DNA of 36,337 nucleotides from contig NZ_AUKC01000040.1 of assembly GCF_000424545.1 (NCBI RefSeq), positions 1-36,337 of the forward strand, given 5' to 3'. A model generated the notes under the pieces. That model was not told where the DNA came from and did not search any database. It saw only the letters and a list, made by a program, of their open reading frames with translations. Both the position numbers and the translations under genes were made by a program. Below, one piece after another: positions 16,862 through 26,238 of the stretch; positions within the stretch are counted from its first letter, which is position 1, and each line of letters begins with the position of its first letter. The DNA is from Butyrivibrio sp. NC3005 (GTDB taxonomy: Bacteria > Bacillota > Clostridia > Lachnospirales > Lachnospiraceae).

Positions 16862-17887
16862 TCATACTGAGGCTCTTTGAACTACTTTGATTGGAAGTGA
16901 AATAGTACGCGGGAGCATATCATATCCTTCAATTCTCTGCTTAAGTGTATCAAGAGCCAGAATACCAAGATCATATGTTGGAATGCTGATAGTAGAAAGA
17001 GGAGGATTTGAGTATTTTGACATTTCTATATTTGAAATACCCATAACAGCTATTTGATCAGGAACTCTAATATTAATATCATATAACGCTCGTAATACTG
17101 CCATTGCCATTAAATCGCTTGATACCACTAGAGCTCTTGGAAGGAGATTGTTTTGATATAAGCGTTTTATTTCTTTCTGACATTCTTCCTCTTTCCAATG
17201 ACAATTAATACAGGTAGATGGATTGACATTTAATCCATGTGAGTACATCGCACTTAAATAGCCTCTAAATCTCTTGCTGTCAGCAAGCTTAGATCCTTCT
17301 GAACAAGCTCCAAAAAATCCAATATTTGTATAGCCTTTTTCTACAAGTGTATCTACCGCAAGCGCTGCTGCGTGGTAATGATCATAAACGATGTTGTCGA
17401 TATCTGTATGCGCGGTATCTATCCCCACTATGGAAGGTACCTGTTCTTTAATATATTTATAAATACTAGCACTAAGAGTATTCATCAGAATAATACCATT
17501 CAAAGGTAAAGAAAAAAACGAATCAAGAGATTTGGATTCTTCAAGTTCTTTTGAAGTAGCTATCATTGGTATTTGATAATTATTTTTCCTTGCGTGTTCT
17601 TCAATAGATGAAAGTATGCTCAGATAATAGGGATCACTATATTTATCCTTTTCGGTACTGATAACACATCCAATACGAATAATCTCATTAGAATTGTCAT
17701 TTGACTTGGTTTCAGATGTTTTTCGGATGTTTTTTGCTGGAGATTTGTAGTTTAGTTGCGCAATTGCTTCCCAGACTTTCTCTTTAGTTTCATCTGTCAT
17801 TCGACCTTTGGTATCATGATTTATGACTCTTGAAACTGTAGCAGTGGAAACACCTGCAGCCTTTGCAACATCTCTAATATTACTCAT
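16862..17887 (-). CDS. LacI-family transcriptional regulator of the amino-sugar operon
   Basis: A 341-aa repressor-type protein. The N-terminal helix-turn-helix NIRDVAKAAGVSTATVSRVIN (about residues 3-23) is canonical, including the V-S-x-A-T-V-S-R recognition region. A hinge follows, then a periplasmic-binding-protein-like sugar domain (from IRIGCVIS, about 70, through ALVVSSDLMAMAVLRAL and VMGISNIEMSKYSNPPLSTI) close to EbgR/GalR-type regulators. ATG 17887 has GAGGT upstream. It is transcribed away from the operon at 18189, across a 301-base gap containing GTTAAC-type inverted repeats, so it probably represses that operon and itself. The inducer is likely an amino sugar or its phosphate. 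Confidence 0.92.
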   Translation of the reverse strand: MSNIRDVAKAAGVSTATVSRVINHDTKGRMTDETKEKVWEAIAQLNYKSPAKNIRKTSETKSNDNSNEIIRIGCVISTEKDKYSDPYYLSILSSIEEHARKNNYQIPMIATSKELEESKSLDSFFSLPLNGIILMNTLSASIYKYIKEQVPSIVGIDTAHTDIDNIVYDHYHAAALAVDTLVEKGYTNIGFFGACSEGSKLADSKRFRGYLSAMYSHGLNVNPSTCINCHWKEEECQKEIKRLYQNNLLPRALVVSSDLMAMAVLRALYDINIRVPDQIAVMGISNIEMSKYSNPPLSTISIPTYDLGILALDTLKQRIEGYDMLPRTISLPIKVVQRASV

Positions 17888-17917
17888 GTTTACCTCATTA
17901 TCCCCTTTGATAATTTG

Positions 17918-17946
17918 TTTTACGGTTAACAAAATACTGTTACCTA
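17918..17946. promoter_or_regulatory. Putative operator upstream of the regulator gene
   Basis: Imperfect inverted repeat GGTTAACA and TGTTACC separated by a few bases, just before the regulator's start. The GTTAAC/GTTACC half-sites recur upstream of the divergent operon, as expected for autoregulation. The spacing does not match the sites at the operon promoter exactly. Confidence 0.4.
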
Positions 17947-18101
17947 GTCTTTAAGCTAAATTATAAATAAAAAGAATTATATTGTCAAACTATTGTTATC
18001 ATGTGAAATAGTAGCTTTTTATCCATGCTATTTATTAAAACTTCAAGACATCACATCAGAAAAAACCATTCAAATATAATTTGCCCAAAAGTAAAATAGA
18101 G

Positions 18102-18165
18102 GTTTACACACAGGTAAACATATGATATACTTTAGTTAACAAGAAGGGTAACAATAAGTTAACAC
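18102..18165 (+). promoter_or_regulatory. Promoter and putative operators of the amino-sugar operon
   Basis: -35 TTTACA (18103-18108), 17-base spacer, -10 TATACT (18126-18131). A perfect inverted repeat GTTTAC-N6-GTAAAC (18102-18119) covers the -35 and spacer. Just after the -10 lie GTTAAC-N6-GGTAAC (from about 18135) and another GTTAAC (18158-18163). These are the kind of short-arm palindromes bound by LacI-family dimers, and the position would block RNA polymerase. The start codon is at 18189 with GAAGGGTAAAGG before it. Confidence 0.65.
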
Positions 18166-18188
18166 AACTACGAAAGAAGGGTAAAGGT

Positions 18189-19424
18189 ATGAAACTTGCA
18201 CTTATAGGGGCGGGACAAAGAGGCAGGATTTATGCTGATTATGCTTTTGATCATAAAAGAGCACAAATAGCCTATTTAGTTGAGCCGGATTTAGAAAGAC
18301 GTCGCAGTGCGGTCGAGAAATATGGGCTGAGCGAAAAACAAATCTTTAGTGATCCCAAGGAATTCTATAAGCTTGGAAAAGTATGTGATGCTGTGATTAT
18401 AGCCACAATGGATAGACAGCATTATGAACATACTATGGGAGCTTTAGAGCTTGGTTATGATATTTTATTGGAAAAACCTATTTCGCCCATTCTGCATGAA
18501 TGTCTTGATATCAAAAACCTTGCATTGAAGAATAAATGTAAAATAATGGTATGTCACGTCCTTAGGTATACTGGTTTTTGGTCAACAATAAAAAGGATTG
18601 TTGAATCAAACGAATTAGGACGTATAATCGACATTCAACATAACGAGAATATTGGAAACTTTCATATTGCCCATTCATTTGTCCGAGGAAATTGGCGAAA
18701 CAGTGATATTTCAAGTTCTTTGATAATGCAAAAATCTTGTCACGATATGGACTTATTAACATGGATTGCACAATGTAGTGCAAAAAGTGTCTCATCATTT
18801 GGAAATCTATCTTATTTCAAAGAAGAAAACGCACCCGAAAACAGCGCATATAGATGTGTAGATTGCAAAGTAAAAAACTGTAGATTTGACGCAAGAAAAG
18901 CGTATCTTCCAATTGCAGGTAACTGGCCAGCTACTGTTATAAGTACAGATCAGTCCCCAAAAGGGCTTATGAAAGCAATAAAGACAGGTCCATATGGAAG
19001 ATGCGTATTCCATTGTGACAATAATGTATGTGACCATCAGGTTGCAATTTTTGAATTTGAAAATGGTATTCATGCATCATTTAATCTAAGCGGATTTACT
19101 AATAGAATGTGTCGTACTATTAAAATAATGTGTGAGGATGGAGAAATTCGTGGTGATGATGAAAAAAATGAAATAGAAATTATCAGGTTTACGTCAAATG
19201 GTATGCAAGCACCTTATATAAAGCGTATAACTCCGGAAATTATGGAAGGTTTTCATGGAGGAGGAGATTCAGGATTAATGGAACACTTTTTAGATATGTT
19301 AGAAGGTGAAGATGACGAAAACCTTTCTGCTATTGAAACTTCAATAGAGAGTCATTTAATGGCGCTGGCAGCAGAGAAATCCCGCATAGAGCACCGAACT
19401 GTAGAACTAAAAGAATTAAGATGA
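18189..19424 (+). CDS. Gfo/Idh/MocA-family NAD(P)-dependent oxidoreductase with Cys cluster
   Basis: A 411-aa dehydrogenase. Rossmann start MKLALIGAGQRGRIYADYA; EKP at 95-97, whose Lys contacts substrate and cofactor; and QKSCHDMDLL (about 181-190) carrying the catalytic K/H positions of the family. Between and after these is a Cys-rich part: C223-x2-C-x4-C231 and C272-x3-C-x4-C281 (in YGRCVFHCDNNVCDHQ). This recurs in a large bacterial subgroup of these enzymes, probably as a structural metal site. Members oxidise or reduce sugar hydroxyls. First gene of the operon, 13 bases before the next. The substrate should be a sugar brought in by the ABC system, but it is not shown by sequence. Confidence 0.9.
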   Translation: MKLALIGAGQRGRIYADYAFDHKRAQIAYLVEPDLERRRSAVEKYGLSEKQIFSDPKEFYKLGKVCDAVIIATMDRQHYEHTMGALELGYDILLEKPISPILHECLDIKNLALKNKCKIMVCHVLRYTGFWSTIKRIVESNELGRIIDIQHNENIGNFHIAHSFVRGNWRNSDISSSLIMQKSCHDMDLLTWIAQCSAKSVSSFGNLSYFKEENAPENSAYRCVDCKVKNCRFDARKAYLPIAGNWPATVISTDQSPKGLMKAIKTGPYGRCVFHCDNNVCDHQVAIFEFENGIHASFNLSGFTNRMCRTIKIMCEDGEIRGDDEKNEIEIIRFTSNGMQAPYIKRITPEIMEGFHGGGDSGLMEHFLDMLEGEDDENLSAIETSIESHLMALAAEKSRIEHRTVELKELR

Positions 19425-19437
19425 CTGGGGTACATAT

Positions 19438-20814
19438 ATGGATGAAATCAGTTATAGCGCACTAATTAAAAGTCTTAATGTAATATCAATTCCTGAGTCT
19501 TTTGAAAAAGCATACACAAAATGGAATTATGAAGGACTTATAGTCACACAAGATCAAATGGCTGATATTCTTTCAAGATACAATCTTGAAACAAAAAAAC
19601 TCAATACACTACAAAGCTATTTGCAAAGTGTTACCCAAAATAATCTGTGTGAATATTACGTAAAATTCCTATGTTGGGTCTTGTGTGAACAAAGATATGA
19701 ATATTCTATAGATTCCAATACTGATTTCAATGTAAAAAACCTTGGAGATTTTGGAAAAGCTTTAAATTTTATTATTTGCCTTTCCTGCATGATTTATTCA
19801 GAAAAGGACTTGATAAGAAGAAATATTCCTAAGGATTTATATAAAGAAATACCTCATAGAATGCTTTCTTTACAAATGAAATCGTATAAAGAAACAGGAG
19901 AGTTAACCATATTTGATTTACCTTGGAGTATGAATTTCTATACACATTCTATTTATCTTTTTGATAGATTTTTATTCGTACCATGCAGATACGATGATGT
20001 TTATGAGTTTTATAGATGTAATGACGAAGTTACAGCAATTGTTAAAGGCAATTTAGAAGTTGATGATATGGGACAACTCATAAATGAAGAAGATGAAGAT
20101 TTATCAGAGGAAACTAATGGGAAAGAAAATATGATTGAAACTTTACCCAAAGAAAAAAAGAATGGTCATTTCTATGGCAGATTCGGAAAAGATAGAAAAA
20201 AAGCGTTTATATCATTCTATGATGAAGACACAACACAAGTCAAAGGAAACAGACTTTCTCCATGCGGATTTATTACTAAAGACATCATTACATTAGACAA
20301 GAAAAACTGGAAGAAAATATTAAGAAAAAATGATTGGATGATTGGATTTCATATTCCAGAAGGTGAGGGATATACAAAAGAGCATGTGAGAATCTCAATG
20401 AAACTTGCATTAAATTTCTTTAGAAAATACTATCCTGAAATCCCATTTAAGGGTTTTTGGTCCGCAAGTTGGCTTTACGATGGACGATTGTCACTATTTC
20501 TAAAAAAAGAAAATCGTATTGTAGAAGTTCAACGACAGTTTTTTAACTACAGCGGAGGATGGAATGGTGAAATGGCATATATTGAACTTTATGGGGGAAT
20601 TGATATATGTCTGGAAAATGCCAAAAAAGATACCTCGTTGCAAAGAAATGTAGCAGATTTTTTGGAAAAAGGCGGAAAATTATGCGAAACTGGGATGGTT
20701 TATTTTCCTGAAGAACTTGAAAAAAGCTACGATAATATGATTTACATCAAAAATAGTGATTTAGAAGAGCAGCAAAGGCTTTTTGAGAAAAATGGGTGGA
20801 GGAAATGCTTATGA
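19438..20814 (+). CDS. GNAT-like acyltransferase-domain protein (DUF5596 type)
   Basis: A 458-aa soluble protein. The N-terminal helical part (about 1-210) resembles the NAT_N domain. A charged low-complexity linker follows (about 222-250, INEEDEDLSEETNG). The C-terminal part (about 265-445) has KNDWMIGFHIPEGEGYTKEHVRISMKLALNFF and KGFWSASWLYDGRLSLFLKKENRIVEVQRQFF, the signature blocks of the GNAT-like C-terminal domain. Annotated relatives are called acyltransferase domain-containing proteins without a known substrate. In a NagA/NagB operon, acylation of an amino sugar is a natural guess only. Its stop overlaps the first permease start (ATGA). Confidence 0.75.
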   Translation: MDEISYSALIKSLNVISIPESFEKAYTKWNYEGLIVTQDQMADILSRYNLETKKLNTLQSYLQSVTQNNLCEYYVKFLCWVLCEQRYEYSIDSNTDFNVKNLGDFGKALNFIICLSCMIYSEKDLIRRNIPKDLYKEIPHRMLSLQMKSYKETGELTIFDLPWSMNFYTHSIYLFDRFLFVPCRYDDVYEFYRCNDEVTAIVKGNLEVDDMGQLINEEDEDLSEETNGKENMIETLPKEKKNGHFYGRFGKDRKKAFISFYDEDTTQVKGNRLSPCGFITKDIITLDKKNWKKILRKNDWMIGFHIPEGEGYTKEHVRISMKLALNFFRKYYPEIPFKGFWSASWLYDGRLSLFLKKENRIVEVQRQFFNYSGGWNGEMAYIELYGGIDICLENAKKDTSLQRNVADFLEKGGKLCETGMVYFPEELEKSYDNMIYIKNSDLEEQQRLFEKNGWRKCL

Positions 20815-21719
20815 AGAAAGAATTTAAAAAGCATTGGCAGCTATATTTAATGTGCCTTCCCATAATCATATATCTTATTATGTTTTGCTATATTCCATAT
20901 GGCGGATTATGGATGGCATTTACAGATTATAACGTTGTAGATGGAATATTTGGCAGCAAATTTGTTGGACTTCAAAATATAAAGTATTTTTTTACAGGCG
21001 GAACCGGAATGGGACTAAAGGTTATAGCCAATACTCTTATAATAAATTTTTGGGGACTTATCATTGGAACAATTCTGCCTATAACAATTGCGATATGCTT
21101 TAATGACATTCATAACAAAGTTTTTAAAAAAATAACTCAGAGCGTTATGTTCTTTCCATACTTCCTGTCATGGGTAGTAGTCGGTGCAATAATATATGCA
21201 TTTTTTTCAACCAGCACAGGAATAATCAATCAGTGGCTTTCTGAAATGGGAGAATCAACTGTCAGATGGTATGCCGAGCCCAAATACTGGAAACCTATTA
21301 TCATAATTGCCGATGTTTGGAAATGGTGCGGATATAACTCTATCATATATATGGCAGCCCTATCAAACTTTGATGCAACTCTTTATGAAGCAGCTCAAGT
21401 AGATGGAGCTAACAGATTTAAACAGATTATTCATTTAACCCTTCCTCTTTTAAAACCAACCGTAATAATACTGACACTTATGTCTATTGGTCGAATCTTT
21501 TTTGGAGATTTCGGCATGATTTATGGTATTGTCGGAAACAATTCACTTCTATATGAAGAAGTGGCTGTAATAGATACCTATGTATACTCAGCAATGCGAA
21601 CACTTGGTTTTTCTTATACTACAGCTATAGGTTTATTTCAGTCTATTATGGGGCTTATCCTAATTACAATCTCTAATCATTTTGCTAAAAAAATAAACGA
21701 AGGGGAGGGATTGTTCTAA
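20811..21719 (+). CDS. Sugar ABC transporter permease, LplB type
   Basis: A 302-aa membrane protein with six predicted helices. The N-terminus HWQLYLMCLPIIIYLIMFCYIPYGGLWMAFTDYN is typical of LplB-family carbohydrate permeases. The cytoplasmic EAA loop YEAAQVDGANRFKQIIHLTLPLLKP (about 200-225) docks the ATPase. ATG 20811 is chosen because it follows GGAGG and overlaps the previous stop as ATGA; an in-frame GTG at 20796 is less likely. No ATP-binding subunit is encoded here; such importers share a MsmK/UgpC-type ATPase. Confidence 0.93.
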   Translation: MKKEFKKHWQLYLMCLPIIIYLIMFCYIPYGGLWMAFTDYNVVDGIFGSKFVGLQNIKYFFTGGTGMGLKVIANTLIINFWGLIIGTILPITIAICFNDIHNKVFKKITQSVMFFPYFLSWVVVGAIIYAFFSTSTGIINQWLSEMGESTVRWYAEPKYWKPIIIIADVWKWCGYNSIIYMAALSNFDATLYEAAQVDGANRFKQIIHLTLPLLKPTVIILTLMSIGRIFFGDFGMIYGIVGNNSLLYEEVAVIDTYVYSAMRTLGFSYTTAIGLFQSIMGLILITISNHFAKKINEGEGLF

Positions 21720-22627
21720 TGGTAAGAAAAAAGATAAAAATAAAAAAATCAAAAGCCGACAAAATAATGTCGTGTTTGGCATATCTGTTCATCGGATTTA
21801 TAGCACTAGCCTGTTTTATTCCATTAATCATGGTAGTATCAGTATCTGTCTCCAATAATACTGAAGTCTTGCAGAAAGGATATTCTATCCTTCCAAGAGC
21901 ATTTACTCTTGATACATATATCTACTTATTTGCACATAGCGGTGTCAGAATCCTAAGATCTTACATAGTTACTATATTTGTTACTGTTGTAGGATGTGTG
22001 ACAGCAATGATAATTACTAGCATGTGTTCTTTTGCATTATCTATAAAAACACTAAAGTACAGAAATGTAATAGCTTATTTTTGTAATTTAACGATTATTT
22101 TTTCAGCAGGACTTATCCCTTGGTACTATGTATGTGTTAATTGGTATGGATTTTCTAATAATTTTAGAGCACTTATAGTTCCTCAGATAGTAAATGTTTT
22201 CAATATGTTTTTGCTTAGAACCTATTTTGAGCAGGTCCCTGTATCTTTATACGACTCAGCAAGAATAGATGGCGCAGGATATTTCAAGATCTGGATGAGT
22301 ATTGCAGTTCCACTTACCAAAACCGGAATGATGACAGTTGGTATGATGTTTGCGCTTTCTTATTGGAATGATTGGTGGAATGCGCTTATGTTTGTAGACG
22401 ACAGAGATTTTTTTCCTCTTCAGTACTATTTATATAATATTTTATCTAATGTTAATGCAATAAGTTCAGGAAGAATTCCGGCAGGAGCGGCTGCCAATAT
22501 AGCATTACCTTCAGAAACAGTAAAGATGGCCGTGACTATAGTAACCATAGGCCCTATTATTTTTCTTTATCCATTTGTACAAAAGTATTTTGTAAATGGC
22601 ATCATGACAGGTGCAGTAAAAGAATAA
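21719..22627 (+). CDS. Sugar ABC transporter permease, YtcP/LplC type
   Basis: A 302-aa second permease subunit. N-terminal DKIMSCLAYLFIGFIALACFIPLIMVVSVSVSN, then the EAA loop YDSARIDGAGYFKIWMSIAVPLTK, and a C-terminal FPFVQKYFVNGIM-like ending, as in LplC/YtcP proteins. Its ATG overlaps the upstream TAA (TAATG), so the two permeases are translationally coupled. Confidence 0.93.
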   Translation: MVRKKIKIKKSKADKIMSCLAYLFIGFIALACFIPLIMVVSVSVSNNTEVLQKGYSILPRAFTLDTYIYLFAHSGVRILRSYIVTIFVTVVGCVTAMIITSMCSFALSIKTLKYRNVIAYFCNLTIIFSAGLIPWYYVCVNWYGFSNNFRALIVPQIVNVFNMFLLRTYFEQVPVSLYDSARIDGAGYFKIWMSIAVPLTKTGMMTVGMMFALSYWNDWWNALMFVDDRDFFPLQYYLYNILSNVNAISSGRIPAGAAANIALPSETVKMAVTIVTIGPIIFLYPFVQKYFVNGIMTGAVKE

Positions 22628-22698
22628 CAAAAGCCATTTGTTAGATGACTATGTTAAAAGTAAAAGTTTTAGCATTAAAAGGTAAAGGAGACTTAAGT

Positions 22699-24177
22699 AT
22701 GAGAAAAAAGATTTGTCTGGCACTAATAAGCACACTTACAGCAGCAATTATGCTATCTGGATGTGGTAAAGAAGATGCTTCTTCCTCTAAAGCCACTGGC
22801 AAAGGCACAGGAAAAGTAAAGATACTATATCCTGGTGAAGAAACTGACGAAATGGCAAATTTTGTCAAAAATGAGTTAAATCCAAAACTGAAACAGGATA
22901 TCGGCGAGGAAGTTGAAATTGTCTATAAAGGTTGGGATCAATACTGGGAGCAGAAAGATATAATGCTGTCTGCTGGAAATGATATAGATTTGTATTGGGA
23001 TGGTCTTGGCGATATAGGAATAATGGTAAATAAAAAACAGTGCCAGCCTCTCGATGAGCTTGTTGAAAAATATGGCAAAGATTTACAAAAGGTAATTCCA
23101 GAATCACAGATGGATGGAGGTAGAGTTGATGGAACTTTGTACGGAATTCCTTCAGCATATGCCCCTTCATCAGCTATGTATCAACTTGTATGCGTAAGAC
23201 AGGATTTAATGGATGAAACAGGAATGAAAGATATTAAGACTCCTGATGATTTGGAAAGCTATGCCGAAAAGGTTGCAAAGCTTCATCCAGAATTTAACGG
23301 CCCTGCAGATGTTATTTACAAGCCATTAACAAGATATTTTCAAGATGAACAGCTTACCTGGTGTTCTGCCGGTGAATCCGTAGTCTTTGGTGAAGACACC
23401 AAAAAAGCTTATAGCTATTTTGAAAGTGATACCTTTAAAAAAGTTGCTGCATTCAACAGAAAAATGTACAAAAAAGGTTTGTATCATGACGAGTTAACTA
23501 CAAATTATAACGAACGTGACTCTAGAATACAGCAGGGGACTTATGAATGGATTGAAGGCTCAATTGGCAAAGAAAATGAAATTATAAGCGCAGTCAGAAC
23601 CAATGCTCCAAACGCTGTTTTAAAATCTTATATACTGGCTCCTGAAAAGAAAAAATACATCACAGCCTGTGGAGGAGAAGTTTTATGCGTTCCTTATTCA
23701 GCATCCAATCCGGAAGGTGCTATTAAGTTTATTAACTGGATTTATAAAAATGAAGACAACTACATGTTCGCAATTTATGGACCTGAAGGCGAAAACTACA
23801 CTCTAAAGGATGGCAAAATAGAATTAAAAGATTCTGCATTTGGTGGATATTTTTACGAATGGATGTTTAGAAATAAGAATTATCAAAAATTTACAACCGA
23901 CGTATCTGATGAATTTATAAAAGAGTATGAGAATTGGGATAACGATGCTGTTAAGTCTGCTGTTATGGCTTTCCACTTCGACAATGAAAAAGTCAAAAAT
24001 GAACAGACTGCAATAGGCGAAGTCATTAACAATTATATGATGCCGATTCTATGCGGATATGTTGATTATGATGAAGCTTTTCCGTCAGCTTTGCAGAAAC
24101 TAAAAGATGCAGGAATTGATAAATACTTGGAAGAAGTTCAGAAACAGCTTGATGAATATTTATCAGCCAAAAAGTGA
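22699..24177 (+). CDS. Extracellular solute-binding lipoprotein (LplA-like)
   Basis: A 492-aa substrate-binding protein anchored to the membrane: signal peptide RKKICLALISTLTAAIML with lipobox LSGC (Cys about 21). The mature part is a two-lobed binding protein of the long LplA type, with VDGTLYGIPSAYAPSSAMYQL in the hinge region and a DUF3502-like C-terminus. ATG 22699 is preceded by AAAGGAG; an in-frame ATG at 22645 lacks one and would bury the signal peptide. The LplA/B/C-type systems often import oligosaccharides or glycan fragments; specificity cannot be read. Confidence 0.9.
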   Translation: MRKKICLALISTLTAAIMLSGCGKEDASSSKATGKGTGKVKILYPGEETDEMANFVKNELNPKLKQDIGEEVEIVYKGWDQYWEQKDIMLSAGNDIDLYWDGLGDIGIMVNKKQCQPLDELVEKYGKDLQKVIPESQMDGGRVDGTLYGIPSAYAPSSAMYQLVCVRQDLMDETGMKDIKTPDDLESYAEKVAKLHPEFNGPADVIYKPLTRYFQDEQLTWCSAGESVVFGEDTKKAYSYFESDTFKKVAAFNRKMYKKGLYHDELTTNYNERDSRIQQGTYEWIEGSIGKENEIISAVRTNAPNAVLKSYILAPEKKKYITACGGEVLCVPYSASNPEGAIKFINWIYKNEDNYMFAIYGPEGENYTLKDGKIELKDSAFGGYFYEWMFRNKNYQKFTTDVSDEFIKEYENWDNDAVKSAVMAFHFDNEKVKNEQTAIGEVINNYMMPILCGYVDYDEAFPSALQKLKDAGIDKYLEEVQKQLDEYLSAKK

Positions 24178-24191
24178 GGCGAGGAGTAACC

Positions 24192-25292
24192 ATGGGGTAT
24201 GATATTTCGGAAATTGTAAAACATTTTGACATTGACGGGGAGTACATCTATAGCGAAAGTTATGGGTGCGGACACATAAATGATACTTATGCAGTTTATT
24301 TCAAAAGAAATGATAAACCTCCTGTCAGATATATTGTGCAAAGGATAAATACAGAAATATTCAATGAAGAAAAACTTATGCACAACATAGTACTTGTAAC
24401 TGATTTTCTAAAAGAAAGGATTGCCGCCGAAGGCGGTGACCCTTTCAAAAATACACTTACAATTTTGAAAACAAAAGATGGAAAGTCATTTTATAAAACT
24501 TCTGAAGGTTCATGCTTTAGAGTGTATTTATTTATAGAGGATACTGTTACATACCAAAGTGCTTCAACAAAAGTTGTTTTGGAAAATGCCGGAAAAGCAT
24601 TTGGTCATTTTCAAAAACAGTTGGCAGACTTTGATGCTTCAAAATTATATGAAGTAATTAAAGATTTCCACAATACCAAAAAACGTTTTGAAGATTTATT
24701 AAAATCTATCGAAAAAGATTCCGAAAACAGGGCAAAGTCTGCGCAAAAAGAAATAGAGTTTGCCCTAAAAAGAGAAAACTATTGCGATGAAATTATTTCA
24801 AAACTCGGAAGTAACGATATTCCTTTAAGAGTAACGCATAATGACACCAAACTTAACAACATTCTTATGGATCCTATAACAGGCGAAGGAATTTGCATTA
24901 TTGATTTAGATACAGTTATGCCAGGTTCGTTATTGTACGATTTTGGTGATAGTAACAGATTTGGTGCAAATACCGCACTTGAAGATGAAACAGATTTGTC
25001 GAAAGTTTCATTTTCAATTGATATGTTTACTGCATATACAAAAGGTTTTCTCTCAGAAGTTTCGGACACCATTACAGAATGTGAGGCTAGTCTGTTACCT
25101 TTTTCATGTATTCTTATGACATTTGAAGTCGGAATAAGATTTCTTACCGATTATTTGGAAGGAGATACGTATTTTAAAGTGACGCATCCTCTTCATAACC
25201 TGGAACGAGCCAAAAATCAATTTAAGTTAGTAGAAGATATAGAATTTAAACTTGATGAGATGAAGAATATCGTATCAAATTTGAGAGGCTGA
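24192..25292 (+). CDS. nahK: N-acetylhexosamine 1-kinase-like protein (NahK/LnpB type)
   Basis: A 366-aa kinase of the aminoglycoside phosphotransferase fold. N-terminal ESYGCGHINDTYAVYF is the NahK nucleotide loop (G-x-G-x-I-N-x-T). The catalytic loop is RVTHNDTKLNNIL (H216, D218, N222-223) and the metal Asp is in CIIDLDTVMPGSLLYDFGD (D238). Bifidobacterial NahK phosphorylates GlcNAc and GalNAc at C1 after phosphorolysis of lacto-N-biose or galacto-N-biose. The same reaction is expected here, by similarity. ATG 24192 follows GAGGAG; the upstream ATG-like start at 24174 overlaps the previous gene. The next gene starts 1 base after its stop. Confidence 0.85.
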   Translation: MGYDISEIVKHFDIDGEYIYSESYGCGHINDTYAVYFKRNDKPPVRYIVQRINTEIFNEEKLMHNIVLVTDFLKERIAAEGGDPFKNTLTILKTKDGKSFYKTSEGSCFRVYLFIEDTVTYQSASTKVVLENAGKAFGHFQKQLADFDASKLYEVIKDFHNTKKRFEDLLKSIEKDSENRAKSAQKEIEFALKRENYCDEIISKLGSNDIPLRVTHNDTKLNNILMDPITGEGICIIDLDTVMPGSLLYDFGDSNRFGANTALEDETDLSKVSFSIDMFTAYTKGFLSEVSDTITECEASLLPFSCILMTFEVGIRFLTDYLEGDTYFKVTHPLHNLERAKNQFKLVEDIEFKLDEMKNIVSNLRG

Positions 25293-25293
25293 G

Positions 25294-26235
25294 ATGAACA
25301 AATATGCATATGGCATAGATGTAGGCGGAACAGCGATTAAATATGGATTTTTTGATAATAATGGAGTGATGATCAGAAAATGGCAGACACCTACAAATGT
25401 TGAAGATAATGGGACATATATTTTAAACGAGATAAGTAATGAACTTTCCTTGGATATGAAGAAAAATAATGTAAAAAAAGATGAGATAGCAGGAGCAGGA
25501 CTAGGAATACCTGGTCCTGTAAATAAAAATGGAATCGTTCAAGAGGCAGTTAATCTAGGCTGGAAGATGATAGATGCCCAAAATATACTTCAAAATCTAA
25601 TAGGCATTAAAGTTAAAATATGTAATGATGCAAATGCTGCAAGTCTTGGAGAAAACTGGATGGGAGCTGGAAAAGGCTGCAAGGATATGATAATGGTAAC
25701 TCTAGGAACAGGTATAGGAGGCGGAATCATATGTAATGGAAAAATCGTAAACGGCACCAAAGGATACGCTGGAGAGATTGGACACATACACATAAATGAT
25801 TTTGAAACAGATAAATGTGGTTGTGGTAATACTGGATGTTTTGAACAATATGCAAGTGCAACAGGTCTTATGAAAATCTATCAAAAAGTCACCCATGAAT
25901 ATGGCATCAAAATGGACAATGCACAAAAGGAAAGTTGTGAAACTGTTTTTAAAAAAGCTTCAAGTGACGTATGTGCTCAAAAAGCTCTGGAAATATGGGG
26001 AGAATACCTTGGAAAAGGATTATCAATTATTGTTAATATATTAAATCCTGAATGTATCGTTATAGGAGGTGGTGTTTCAAAAGCCGGCAGTATTATTTTG
26101 GATTTATTAGAGCCGTCTTTTACTAAAAATGTCCTTATTGATTTGCATGACACATCAATAAAACTGGCAACACTAGGCAATGACGCAGGTATATATGGAG
26201 CTGCCAGAAATATATTGAAGGATAGAGAGGCATAA
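25294..26235 (+). CDS. ROK-family sugar kinase, probably amino-sugar 6-kinase
   Basis: A 313-aa ROK kinase. ATP loop GIDVGGTAIKYG (about 7-18), catalytic Asp in CNDANAAS (D112), phosphate-binding TLGTGIGGG, and the ROK zinc site of H164 with CGCGNTGC (C175, C177, C182) followed by FEQYAS. No HTH is present, so it is an enzyme rather than a NagC-type regulator. Glucose, GlcNAc or ManNAc could be the acceptor. With NagA and NagB directly downstream, GlcNAc to GlcNAc-6-phosphate is the most economical assignment, by inference. One base separates it from the kinase before and 3 bases from NagB. Confidence 0.88.
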   Translation: MNKYAYGIDVGGTAIKYGFFDNNGVMIRKWQTPTNVEDNGTYILNEISNELSLDMKKNNVKKDEIAGAGLGIPGPVNKNGIVQEAVNLGWKMIDAQNILQNLIGIKVKICNDANAASLGENWMGAGKGCKDMIMVTLGTGIGGGIICNGKIVNGTKGYAGEIGHIHINDFETDKCGCGNTGCFEQYASATGLMKIYQKVTHEYGIKMDNAQKESCETVFKKASSDVCAQKALEIWGEYLGKGLSIIVNILNPECIVIGGGVSKAGSIILDLLEPSFTKNVLIDLHDTSIKLATLGNDAGIYGAARNILKDREA

Positions 26236-26238
26236 TAA

